NCBI GenBank assembly: GCA_958430865.1
Contig: CAUDNR010004112.1
Location: forward strand, 62,765-89,723
Direction: 5' to 3'
Origin: Entrophospora sp. SA101
Taxonomy: Eukaryota > Glomeromycota > Glomeromycetes > Entrophosporales > Entrophosporaceae
Length of the DNA: 26,959 bases
Shown: positions 10,801 to 21,699 of the stretch, one piece after another
Layout of the letters: each line of letters starts with the position of its first letter
Position numbering within the stretch: position 1 is the stretch's first letter
Translations under genes and position numbers: made by a program
The notes under the pieces: generated by a model
The model's input: the letters and a program-made list of their open reading frames with translations, nothing else
The model's database searches: none
Told to the model about the DNA's origin: nothing

Positions 10801-11312
10801 TTGTCATTATCGTCATTGTTATTTAACAATATGCTTGAACAAAAATCATTTGAATCCAAGAATGTTGATGTAGGACACAAAAACGTAGAAACTAACGGAA
10901 ATTTAGGGACTTCATTCCTATATTCCATGAAATCTAAAGAACCTAGTATCTCAACTGCACCTATTATATCACCAAGAAAACAGACCTTTGAGATAGAAAA
11001 TAAAATAAATTCGACAAATAAAGGTGGGCGATACTGAATTAATTAACTTGAAAACTAATCATTCAGATTTTGGTAACATGATTTCTGCCAATAATTATAA
11101 TGATGATGATTATGACGATGATGATTATGATTATGATGATTATGATGATTATGATGATTATGATGATGATACTTTTTTATTTAATACGATGTCTAATAAA
11201 CAAAAAATATTATTCATCATTTGCCACCAAAAAAAAAAAAGATTGGAAATTTCATTTCCACAAATCCATTTCCGACAAGGATACATTAGCAGCAACAGAA
11301 TTTGACAATTGA
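10801..11312 (+). pseudogene. Possible decayed gene with an Asp/Tyr-rich repeat tract
   Basis: An open stretch (internal ATG at 10831) reads MLEQKSFESKNVDVGHK and stops at 11035. The next frame opens in the overlap and encodes an Asp/Tyr-rich tract from GAT/TAT trinucleotide repeats at 11100-11170. A third frame carries a more protein-like sequence, DWKFHFHKSISDKDT, up to about 11312. Continuing that frame gives QNLEKANDLENHNKLILTAD, interrupted by TGA codons. The pattern suggests a gene broken at G- and A-runs. The family is not recognised, and non-coding repeat expansion is an alternative. Confidence 0.3.
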
Positions 11313-11820
11313 TTTATTGTATTCTGATTAGTTCTAGTTCATTATCACCAGAATTTGGAGAAAGCAAATGATTTGGAAAATCATAACAAATTAATATTAA
11401 CTGCAGATTCAACTGATTTCACTAGTTGAAAATGGTAAATTTTGAAATCAATATGATTATTAAAGAGATAACTTTTAATAGTAATTACCAGGAATTTTTG
11501 TTTAATTTGTATATATACAAGTATGATATCAGGAATCCAAAGTCACCCCAAAGTAAACCATTTATGTTGATGAAATTAATAAAAAAAGAGGAAAATTCAA
11601 GTTTTTCTAAAAAAATTATCTAATTGTTTTTTTTTTTCACGCCTTTAATTTAATATTAATGACAATCAACGTCGATCATGGTTAACATAATAAACTTTTT
11701 TTACTTGGAACCTTGTTTCAGTTTCAGATATAATTACATATTCTTTTCTAATGAAAAAAAATATTTTATTGTTCTAAATACGTTTACTACAAACATAAAA
11801 CATAATTAACATTCATCGAT
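11313..11820. other. AT-rich spacer upstream of the G3BP-like gene
   Basis: A 65-codon frame at 11426-11623 is lysine/isoleucine-rich with no motif and no supporting splice context. It may be the tail of the decayed reading frame to the left. The last 150 bp before 11821 would hold the promoter and 5' UTR of the next gene, but no distinct element is recognisable. Confidence 0.4.
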
Positions 11821-14339
11821 ATGGCAGCAGAATCAACGACTCACAATAATGCTTCTTCTAACACTAACACTAGCACCAATACTAATGCTTCTTCTAACAC
11901 TAACACGAACACTAACACGAACACCGACAACTCTACCACCACTATTACAACACAACAACATGCTAATGGAAAAGAAAATCACACCTCCTCACCTACTACC
12001 ACTAACATTATGGAAATTGGTTGGCTTTTCGTGCATGAGTATTATGTTTTCCTGAACAAACAACCCAGTCATCTTCACCGTTTTTATGGTAAAAATTCCT
12101 GTTTAATTCATGGTATTGAAGGCGAATCAGTGAAAACTTTGTTTGGTGAAATGGTTAGTATTAACAAAAATTGTATGATTTTAATATACAATACTATATT
12201 TATATAAATCTTTTTTAAAATGATAATAGGAAATTAATGAAAAAATTGAATCATTGAAATATAAAAATTGTAAAGTTACCGTTACAAACGTGGATTGTCA
12301 AGCATCGAAAGATAGTGGAATATTAATTCAGGTGGTGGGTTTTATGAGTAACAATGATGATGAAGTACCAAGAAAATTTGTACAAACATTTTTTCTTGCA
12401 ACACAAACAGATGGCTACTATGTTTTAAATGATATTTTTCGATATCTAAATGATGATGATGATGACGACGACGACGGCGATGATGATGACGACGACAACG
12501 ATGAAAGTGATTTAGGTAGCAAGGTCGAAAATGACCATGACAATTGTTTGAATGTTGAAAATCCAACTTTACTAACAAAAGAAAACCTCAAAGATTATCC
12601 CTCCTCAACATCTCCAGTTGAAACTTTAGTCGAGGAAGATATTAGCAAACCAGTTTTCTTGGAATCTATTGATGGATCTATCTCTTCTACCGGTCATGTA
12701 AATACTTCTGACATTAGCAACACATCAATCCCTCCCATCACTGCTGATAAGGCTGATTCCACAACTTTTAATCTTAATGTCGTACAAACTACTGCAAAAA
12801 ATGATCTTGATGATGCTGTAAAAAAATCAGAAACTGATCAATCAATAAGATCATCTTCTGTCTCAGAGCAACCACAACAAAAATCAATCGTTAAATCAAT
12901 CACTCCTAATTCAACTACGTCACCTGTTATCCAGCAAAGTCACTTTGCTAATCAAATAAATACTGCTCAATCAAACAATGATCAATCATCAATAGGAACC
13001 TCATCTGCTCAAACTATTCCTAATAATACTGCAACCACTACCAAAAATCAAATTATCAAATCACCCATTCCTAAACCTTCAACACTACCTGTTACAACGA
13101 CACAACCAATTAACAATACTAGTCAGCCAGCTACCCAAATAAATAATGATCAATCATCTTTAGTAACTTCAGTTGTCAATCAACAAGTTAACAATCTTCA
13201 AAAGAATGCAACTTTGCAATCTACAACTTTTATAAATGACAAAGCTTCCACCAAGCCTCAAAATTACTCGGAAGCTGCTGCCAAAACTCTCGCTAAAAAT
13301 GATTTACCACCCCCAATAAGCGCTCATCAATCATCAAAGATATCTCCACAAGTAATTAAGCAACATCTCAGTGAACCTCTTGTTGCAGAAAGCTCTGTCT
13401 CGTCCAAAACTGCAACAACAACAACAACAACGGCATCAGCTACCAACGCAAATAATTTTCAAAACAATAATAATGTACAAGTGGGAAGGCCTGATCAAAA
13501 ACATATAGAGTCTGTTCAAAAAAAGAATCCAGCCGATTCAACTTTATCTATTAATCAAGTCACTGACAAATCTGTTGATAACAAAAATAGCAGCGACTTT
13601 AACCAACCACAAAATAACACTAATCAATTGATTGGAAATCCCAAAGATATCGATCAAAAACAATTAAATGATAGTCAAGCTGGACCTAAATTGCCAACTC
13701 CTCCAGTCAAAACATGGGCAAGCTTAGCAGCAAATGGAATTGACAAGTGGAAGAATGATCTGTTATATGACAACACTAAGGGACCTTTATCAACTACTAC
13801 GATAAAACTTCAAAAAAGACCATCACAACAGCAACAAAATCGTGATAATAAAGAAAACGGAGATAATCATGATCATTCCCAAGATGAGCAAAGGCTTGGT
13901 GTTCGACGTGTTAGCGGTTAGTTAAAATAATAATAATAATAATCTTTATCATATTCTTTTTTTGTTTATTGCATATATCCATACATATGTATATATAAAT
14001 AAATATTTAGAAACTGGACTTTCAATTTATGTTAAGAATGTTAAAAATGGTATGACTTATCATTTATTGAAAAGTAAATTTTCAAAATTTGGTAAAGTTA
14101 AACATCTTGATGTTGTTCCCACAAGAGTAAGTAATAATTTTACAATTGAAAAAAATTTTTTTTTGATGTTCAAAGTTACTAATATATAAACAAACAAATA
14201 GAATTGTGCATTCGTAGAATTTTTTACATCAGAGGCATACCAAAATGCCCTCAATGCAAAAACTCTTGTGGTGAATACGGTCACTCTTTGTATTGAGGAA
14301 CGTCGACCACCCCAACATTATAATAGTTATAACGGATAA
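11821..14339 (+). CDS. G3BP / Nxt3 / Bre5-like protein: NTF2-like domain plus RRM, four exons
   Basis: Seen: exons 11821-12153, 12230-13916, 14011-14126 and 14202-14339 join in frame across GT-AG introns of 76, 94 and 75 bp, giving about 757 residues. Residues 1-62 are a Thr/Asn/Ser low-complexity leader. About 66-183 form an NTF2-like domain (GWLFVHEYYVFLNKQP, later VQTFFLATQ and YYVLNDIFRY). An Asp run follows at about 186-203, then a long S/T/N/Q-rich linker with NYSEAAAK and TWASLAANG near 606. An RRM lies at about 675-755 (RNP2-like LSIYVKNV, RNP1-like NCAFVEFF). Known: this layout defines G3BP, yeast Bre5 and fission-yeast Nxt3, RNA-binding scaffolds of stress granules and cofactors of the Ubp3/USP10 deubiquitinase. 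Inference: cytosolic RNA-granule protein and Ubp3 partner. The donor choice at 13916 is inferred from phase: it turns the TAG at 13919-13921 into intron and brings in the RRM. Retaining that intron would give a protein without an RRM. Confidence 0.9.
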
Positions 14340-14480
14340 CTACAAAAGTGGCCAACGTATTTATAATTATAAAAAAAAAAAAAACACGTCTAAATAACAT
14401 TTATACAGACTTGACTTTTTTAAAGAAAAAAAAATTAATATGATTTTATAATAAAGCTATCTCCTAATCTTGATGGTTTA

Positions 14481-14702
14481 TTAATAATTCGTCTTCTCAT
14501 CTCTTTCTAAAGTAATTGGTCCAATACACTCGCTCAATTTACTTTCCAATTTTTCATTTAGAACTGTTGTAATTAAAATTTTGGGGTGGGTTTTGGATAT
14601 GAAATTTTGATTGGCTAATTTGAATTTCACATATGCATAACTTTTATTTTCACGCAACAGAACCATCAGAAATAAAATTTGATTTAAAACAGTAATGGTC
14701 AA
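14481..14702 (-). CDS. Small hypothetical reading frame, possibly a terminal exon
   Basis: A 73-codon minus-strand frame lies convergent to the G3BP-like gene, leaving about 140 bp between the two stops. The sequence has mixed composition (YAYVKFKLANQNF, later LSECIGPITLERDEK) and is less K/N-biased than random frames nearby. This suggests coding, either as a small protein or as the last exon of an unrecognised gene. No domain is recognised and no upstream exon could be joined confidently. Confidence 0.3.
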   Translation of the reverse strand: MTITVLNQILFLMVLLRENKSYAYVKFKLANQNFISKTHPKILITTVLNEKLESKLSECIGPITLERDEKTNY

Positions 14703-15922
14703 TATTTTATATCACCATTTAATACACAATCAGATCGAAATACATCAAATATGATTCATTACTGCAAAATATAGATAAGCATTCTAAATCTCGTCAATGT
14801 TGTCCAATTATATTCGATATCATTTGAATCAATACCAAAACGTTCAAGATTCTTTCATAAATCAATCAGTCCAATCATTTATTCACAAAATATATTTATT
14901 ATTAAAGTAAATGTGATGAATTAAAAAAACTATTTTTAAATCGATTTATGAATTAGTAATATATAGATTATATATTGCGACAAGGAAGGTGAACATAAAA
15001 ATCAAAATTGTATTGATAACGAATCTATAGTCTCTTGCCTGTGTTTTATTTTTGCATTAAAACCAAATTAAGCAAAAGTGAAGGAAAAAAACCAATTACA
15101 CGAAATATATGAGAAGTATTATGACCACAGCCATTATCGCCACTATCTGTACACAGAAAGAAATTAAATATGTCAATTAACAAAAATCCGCTGTTAATAA
15201 TGATAAGTGAGATTGTTAGCAAAAAGATGTGGTGATTGCGTTGGACGATTTACCCAATTGGGCACATTTCTAGCACTGGTTTATATGTAGTTTATCAAAT
15301 ACCACCTATAATTATTCTCTATACTTAGTTAAAGGTTTAACAACTAAAAATAATCGGTGAGAAAGTTCGCCTAGAGTGAACATTTGGGCTGTTAAAAAAA
15401 TGAAGAAATCCAATCATTATTAGTCAATGGTTTCCCAATAATACATCAAGATATATGCACTCCATTGGTCAGAAACAGGAGAGACTGTTCTGGGAACACA
15501 AAATTTTAACCCATGCTATTTGTTGATTGACCAGTTAAAATCGCGAATTTGATAAACGTAGAAATAAATATTAATATGGGTTTGATTCATTTTGTCAACA
15601 ATCACTTCAACAATTGTTTCATTAACGAATTTAAGAAGTTGGAAGCAACCATTGAAATAGTCTAATAAATTAAATTGTACTACTCGAAAATGTATTTAAA
15701 GGGTTGGTTTTTGACTTGGTCGAATAATAACTCTCTTCTTAACTCTTCTCTTGACCATATCTCTAGATATAATCAAATAAACTTAATATAACGAATGTCA
15801 ATGAAATGATTGTAAACACAACAAATTTAAGTTACATGATTGTGACGAAAAATGAACAATGTATGAAAAATCAAACAAATTTATTTAATAAAAACAAAAA
15901 TTTACAACCCAAAAATTTTTTT
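14703..15922. other. Non-coding AT-rich spacer
   Basis: About 1.2 kb with stops in every frame and no supported gene or RNA. The stretch 15474-15491 is an imperfect inverted match (16 of 18 bases) to 16991-17008, the only structure noted. Confidence 0.45.
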
Positions 15923-16476
15923 TCATGTTCTAATAAAATTTCCATTGTTGCTGTCATCTGTTGCTGATTCAACATTGCCCAGATCATCATCAACTGTATT
16001 TTCGTTATTTTTGATAAATTTAATATTTTTCATCATACTTTCTTTTAGTGTGTTGACATTTTTTTGATTTCGACTTGAAGATAGTCCAAGATATCAAACA
16101 TTTAGATTGACACCTTTGTAGACAATTGTGATAACATGAGTACACTACAATTATTCAAATTAGTATAATTAGTGTAATCACATTATATGTAATTGCAAAA
16201 AATGTTTGTAGATAGTTTCCTAGCAGTATTAAAGGATACTGATTGTCTCTGGATGTGAATCTATGATAATCGTCAACATTCAATAAGAATGTATTTTTTA
16301 AATATTTTGTAAGTACATTTCTCATGTTCATCTGCAACTTGCTTCTTTTTACGATCTACTGCTCTTGATGTTGTTGTTACTCCAAGACTTGTATCTACCG
16401 AGTCTAAATAGAATGCAAGGTCGAACTTAAAAGAGTTAATTTTTGTATTATTTAAAACAAGATAACACATGAACAC
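15923..16476 (-). pseudogene. Decayed repeat-family protein remnant
   Basis: Three minus-strand segments in different frames look coding. The first (from 16476) reads SLGVTTTSRAVDRKKKQVAD. The second (about 16337-16225) includes NTFLLNVDDYHRF. The third (about 16095-15923) reads NTLKESMMKNIKFIKNN and ends in an acidic tail before a TGA at 15923-15925. Their order and spacing suit one broken gene. I associate the LNVDDYH-type string with hypothetical repeat-family proteins in Rhizophagus, but this is recall without a database check and the function is unknown. Confidence 0.4.
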
Positions 16477-17065
16477 TAAAATGGCCGAGCTGCTAAATAG
16501 AGTTGGTCAAAAAACCCCTTCAAGCTTGCTTCTATTTCTTGTAGCAATCAATCTTTTCACTTACCTCTTCCTCTTCCCCTTCCCCTTCCGCATCTATAGT
16601 TTTTATCTCCTAGGTTCTCTTTTTAAAAGATTTTCTACAAAATTCATATAACAAATGTTACATAAAACAACACGTTACTTTCACTAAGTTGTTGTTCTCA
16701 GCTTCTTTCCATTTATTGCCTTTCGTTGATGAAATTTAGCTGATTCAGTGGTTTTACATTCTGTGCAATGTTTAATTTCAGGCAATTTTTCTTTGAGTAA
16801 ATCGTATTATGAAAGTTGTGGGATTCAAAGGGATTCAAAAGATATGATAACAACAAAGTGTAAAGCTTCAAATTTGTGTAATTATTTGCACATGATTTAT
16901 TGTAAGAATGGGCTACGTAATACCCTTGTAAAAGTATTTTAAACTGTATAAAAAAAATTGAAATCAATTGTGAAAATCCATTCCTTATATAGGACGGTCT
17001 CTCCTGTTCCCCGTTACACAATAAATATTTAAAAAATTCTATTCTTGCAAAATTATCATTTTAAA
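16477..17065. other. Spacer without a convincing gene
   Basis: Short frames on both strands (16469-16651, 16713-17021, 16748-16942) overlap one another and show no domain. A pyrimidine-rich stretch lies near 16560-16595. The last part (16985-17065) directly precedes the broken repeat-family unit and may belong to it. Confidence 0.4.
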
Positions 17066-17072
17066 ATGTCAA

Positions 17073-20000
17073 TTGAATTTTAATTCAAGTTTTATTGAAA
17101 CTGGATCTATTGTGAGCACTCTGCATTATGGTCCATTTGCAAAATTTTGGTGGGAAAGCAAATTAGACCCAAATACAAATATAAAGAAATTTTATCCTAT
17201 TAGATTACATTTAAAAATGCTTCATTGTTCCAAAGACCTGAGTTTTTGTACACTAGTTAATCAAGGGAAAAATAATAAACCTGAGTATAGTTGTTATTGG
17301 GGAGAAATTAATGAAACTGGCAATGAAATGTCAACAGTAGTTAATAATCCTTATAAAAAATATCTGGAACATACTCACAGCTTTGTATATAGAAAATTGA
17401 ATGGATCTGATTTCTTTGGAATGGGTAATGAATTACAATTAAAAAAAATATCTGCAGATATTACATTTTTTCCATTTATTATCAATGAATGCAAGTTTAA
17501 AATGTTCGTTGTAGATGCTTCATATGATAAATCAGAGCCCTCAGATGGTTATCACATTACATTCATAGAAAGGTCTAAACGTGAATATGTTTTATTTTCT
17601 CAAACTTATAATAAGAATAAATTTTTTTTGAATATATATTCATTAAATAGTGGAAAAATACTTCAAGCTTTTCAAAATTTAGATGTAAATGAATTATGGA
17701 AATCAACTGGATTATTCAGAGACTATTCTGGTAAACAATTGTTTCTATTAAATAACACAGAATTAAAGCACATCATTGATAATTTGATTAATTTTCAAAC
17801 CAATTGTCATGAATGGAATCAAAATATTTTTGATAAACTTCATATAGCATATATGATACACATCAATAACAAAGATCTAACAACATCAGTTTTAAAATAT
17901 TTGCATGATAAAAAATCAACTCTTTTTGAATTTTATAATTTATTATACAAATTCAAAATTATTGAAAAAAACTCAGAAAAAGATGGAACAGTTATAAGAA
18001 AAATCAGAGCTTGGAGACAATTATTGAATGCATCTGGTTGTAAACAAATAAAAATTTACAAAAATAATGAATATTGGACAAAAGCTGAAGATACTGCAGC
18101 AGATTTAGAAACATTGGATCTTTTTACTGAGACAGACCTAAATTTACAACCAGAATTGGATTCTGATTTAGATGTAAAAATCTTTGGAAATGTTTTGAAG
18201 ATGCAATGAGTTCAAATATAAAAGGTGATGATGGTCAACGAAGAATTTTGTCCATAATTGCTGAAAAATTTTCATATTCAAAATTAAATGAGAAACTTAA
18301 AGTTAGCAATAATTTAATTAATGCTGCAAGGATACATGCACAATTGTATGGAAGTGGAGGATCAATTTTAGAAGAAGATCGTGTGAAAATGACAAGAAAA
18401 AAGTTATCAGATGAACAATTAAGAGATTTAGAAACTTTTCTGCATGATAAAAGTAATGTTTCAATGAGTTCTTACAAAACAGATCCAAATACAGGTAAGC
18501 CAATTTTATATTTAAAAGCATCAAAAAAAGAAATGTGGGAAAAATACAATGAAGAATATCCTAATGGTTTGAAAAGAACAAGTTTCATGTGTCGATTAGA
18601 TGGTCAATTTAAATATAGAGAGGATTTGGGTGGTTTGTGCATAACTTGTGATTTTTATGGGTATCAGGTTTTTAATTCATTAATTGAATCAATTAACAAC
18701 TCACAGTTATATGGAACAGAAAAAAATAATTTGATTAATAAAATAGAATTACTTAGACGACATTTAAAAAGCAAATTAGATGGTGAAGTAATGGTTTTAA
18801 ATAATGGGCTTCTTGAGCATAATTCTTGCCTAAATCATTGTCTTCTTTATGCCTTTGGAGAATGCACAGAAGAGCATAATTCTTCATGCAATAATTGCAT
18901 GTCTTAAATGAAATTAAGAAAACTGCTATAATTAACACAGAAATATTAGAGGAATATCAGAATAAACTTTTATATTATTTATCCCATTAATTGCGTAGGA
19001 TATATTTAAATTCACAATTTAATGCTGAATTACGTGAATTAAGACATGATGATGCAGTGTTAGTTTGTGACTACAAAATGAAGGTTAATCCTAGAAGTCC
19101 AATGTGAAACAAAAAATGATTTTTATGGAAAAGAAGGTTGGACCCTTCATACAATTCTAGTAAACACCAAATCAAAGAATTATTGATAAGAGCATTTGAC
19201 CACTGGTCTGATGATGGCAAACAAGATGCTTGGTTTACTGCATCAGCATTTGATGTTGTTCTACAACAATTAACACAATTAGATGAAAACATTAAATCAA
19301 TTAAAATATTTTCTGATAATGGTGGGCATTACCATAATTCAGAATTAATGGTGATTGCTAGTTATTGGAAAAAATGGTATAATTTGAATATAACAAAATG
19401 GCAATTTTTGGAACCAGGAGAAGCTAAGACCATTGTAGATTCTCACCATGCACAACTATCTCATGGATTTATTAGATATACAAAATTAGGCCATAGCATT
19501 TCTAGTGGAGAAGATATTGTAATTTCTAATGAATCTCTTGCAGGTACTTCATTTGGCAAGTTAACTCCAAATCGTAGTAAAAAAATATCAGTTGGAACCA
19601 TTCCAGGAATTTCCAATTATTTCACTTTTATGTGGCCAACTGATGAAGAAGAAGGAGTTATAAAAGCCTATGAAATACCTAATTATGGATCACCAAAAAT
19701 TTATTCAATATCTGATATAAAAAAACTTCTCAAAAATAATAATATAAGCCAACCAAATGCTATAATTAGTGACCAAACAATACCTCAATCAGAATGGAAA
19801 ATGACCATTCCTACACAAATTAACCCATCCATCCAGAAATTGAAAACTTCAGAAGCAAGATTCATCCTTAAAGATAAGAATTTGGATTCATCTGGAAATA
19901 AATTAGTTATCAAAGAAAGGTTAGACCAACATAGCAGTTATGATTTATTATATAATTCAATGCTACTGGATGATAATGATATTAGTGATATTAATATGAA

Positions 20001-20286
20001 AAATTTATTAAAACCTGGATTTGCTTTGAAAAGCAAACAAATATTTGGAAAAAAAGGTGGTGGCAAAAGAATTAATTTATAAGTGCTTGAAAAATTAAAG
20101 GAAACGTTTTTAGCTGGTAATATAGAAAAAAATCAAAAATTATCAGCTGAAAATATGTTAAGAAATCTTCAATCATATGCTGAAAATAATGAAATTGAAT
20201 TCAATAATATTCCTTCACTCCAACAAATTAAGTCATGGATATCCAGGTTTAATCAATATCATAAAAAGCAAGCAGCTGAAAAATAA
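17073..20286 (+). pseudogene. Lineage-specific repeat-family protein with Cys/His cluster and DDE-like (RNase-H-like) core, broken
   Basis: Seen: open segments at 17073-18209, 18206-18907, 18904-19104, 19138-20082 and 20083-20286 lie in order on one strand. The first two overlap by ATGA but are better joined by a one-base indel near 18176-18185, because the second frame stays open upstream of its ATG. Segment 2 has CITCDFYGY and a C/H cluster (SCLNHC...CTEEH...CNNC), zinc-ribbon-like. The next part reads VLVCDYKMKVNP (Asp codon 19069-19071), then FSDNGGHYHNSEL (Asp at about 19316), then FLEPGEAKTIVDSHHAQ (Glu at 19411 and 19420): the order expected of a D-D-E nuclease fold. Lesions include TAA at 18988-18990, TGA at 19105-19107, compensating shifts in about 19095-19165, and TAA at 20080-20082. 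The first segment starts at a TTG; an out-of-frame ATG is at 17066. Inference: a dead member of a large Rhizophagus repeat family, perhaps a transposase of unnamed type. Intact length would be about 1060 residues. Confidence 0.6.
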
Positions 20287-20360
20287 TGTATAAAAATATC
20301 ATTTATTTATTTGCATTAAAATGAATGAAAAAAATTGTAAAAAATTTTTTAAAAAATTCA

Positions 20361-20760
20361 CCTAACATTAAAAAAGTTCTTTAATTAGTTGGAATTTTTT
20401 TTTTTAAAAAAAAATATCAACAAGTAAAAATAAATATATGCTAAATGATCATTATCCTGGCAAATTTAACCAATGAATGTGTGAAATAACATACCAAATA
20501 TCATGTTCATCAAATGTTAAAAAGGTTCTTCAATTAATTGAATTCTTTTTTTTAATTTTTTTGAAAAAAAAATTTTTAAAAAATCAATGAGTAAATTAAG
20601 TAAAAATAAACATGCTAAATGACCATTACCCTGGCAAACTTAACCAATGGATGTGTGGAATAACATACCAAATAACATGTTCGCCTAATGTTAAAAAAGC
20701 CCTTCAATTAATTGAATTCTTTTTTTTTTTTTTTTGAAAATTCTCCAAAAAAATCAATTA
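20361..20760. repeat. Minisatellite, about 2.5 copies of a 150-173 bp unit
   Basis: Units begin near 20361, 20511 and 20684, each with a C(C/A)(T/A)AA(C/T)(A/G)TTAAAAA start followed by a (T)n/(A)n low-complexity stretch. The first two full units then share GCTAAATGA(T/C)CATTA, CCTGGCAAA and AACATACCAAATA. The repeat directly follows the end of the broken coding unit at 20286 and may be part of the same mobile sequence. Confidence 0.75.
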
Positions 20761-21077
20761 GTTGAAAAGGAATCTTTAAAGAAAAATATTATAAAAATAT
20801 ATATGTTTAATAATATTCATAATAACAAATATTTCCAATAAAAAAAAAGGTTTCCTCCACTCTTGCTATAATTTTTACTAATGGTACTTCTCATTGAATT
20901 AATCTACTTGATACAATAATTTTCTGGAAATATAAGCTTCTCTTATTTTAATATTAATAAAATTAATTTCAAAAATATAATTCATGAAATTAAGACTATA
21001 TACATCAAAGCTAATCAACTTATTTCAAATCTATGGCAAAATAGATTACTTAGGCAATTGTTTATGAAATATTAATA
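20761..21077. other. AT-rich spacer
   Basis: No gene, RNA or clear repeat is visible between the minisatellite and the MITE at 21078. Confidence 0.4.
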
Positions 21078-21285
21078 CACAGTGAGTCTTGGTATAGTGG
21101 ACCTCGGTATAGCGGATTTCTAATAAAACTCTCAGTTTAATGGATCAAAGCTCAGAACCATCTATAAGTAAATTCTCTCGGTTTAACAGATTTACTAATT
21201 AAATCTTGAATTAATCTCGTATAACAGATTTTTGAAATTTTTGTTCTAATTGCCCAAATTATCTGCTATACCGAGACTCACTGTG
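21078..21285. mobile_element. 208-bp MITE of Tc1/mariner-pogo type
   Basis: The left end CACAGTGAGTCTTGGTATAG and the right end (read in reverse complement, CACAGTGAGTCTCGGTATAG) differ at one of 20 bases. The element is flanked on both sides by TA (21076-21077 and 21286-21287), the target duplication typical of Tc1/mariner and pogo/Tigger elements. Inside, degenerate copies of the terminal motif recur (CTCGGTATAGCGGATTT, CTCGGTTTAACAGATTT), resembling subterminal transposase-binding repeats. There is no coding capacity. Its ends differ from the terminus found next to the Tigger-type gene at 24112-26213, so it was probably mobilised by another family member. Confidence 0.85.
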
Positions 21286-21308
21286 TAATAATAATAATAA
21301 TAATAATT
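21286..21308. repeat. (AAT)n microsatellite
   Basis: A run of about seven TAA/AAT trinucleotides begins exactly at the right-hand TA flank of the MITE, which may have inserted into or next to it. Confidence 0.8.
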
Positions 21309-21475
21309 CTGTATTCAATACAAATGTTGTTACACAATAATTTATATATCAAAAGGACCAAAAAATTCTACATCCCCCATTATAAGCTCTTTTTCTTTAA
21401 ATACAATGAACAAAAAAATTATATATCAATAATATTTGAGATTTTTACATATATATTTGTAAAAAAAATTATGTA

Positions 21476-21691
21476 GTGGAACAAAAGCATAGTACAACTT
21501 TTCGTGCAAAGTTATCAAATTGGACATTTTTGTGTCAATTTTCCCCCCACCAATCACTATGTACAACTCACTCATTCATAGATGGATCATCAATTAAATT
21601 ATTTTTTCAGTGGGTGGTAAATGGTATTAAAAAATATGCATCGAATATTGGCAAGGAAAATATAAAGGATCACAATCCTGGTATTAGATAA
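21476..21691 (+). other. Short open frame of uncertain status
   Basis: A 71-codon frame starting at GTG has mixed composition (TFRAKLSNWTFLCQF, later IKLFFQWVVNGIKKYASN). It lacks an ATG start and a recognisable domain. It could be an exon relic. Nothing nearby supports expression. Confidence 0.2.
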
Positions 21692-21699
21692 CAGATGAA

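Noticed and set aside
12342..12578. Histidine/arginine-rich minus-strand frame
   Set aside because: It is the antisense of the Asp-codon run in the G3BP-like gene; its His codons are reverse complements of GAT/GAC repeats.
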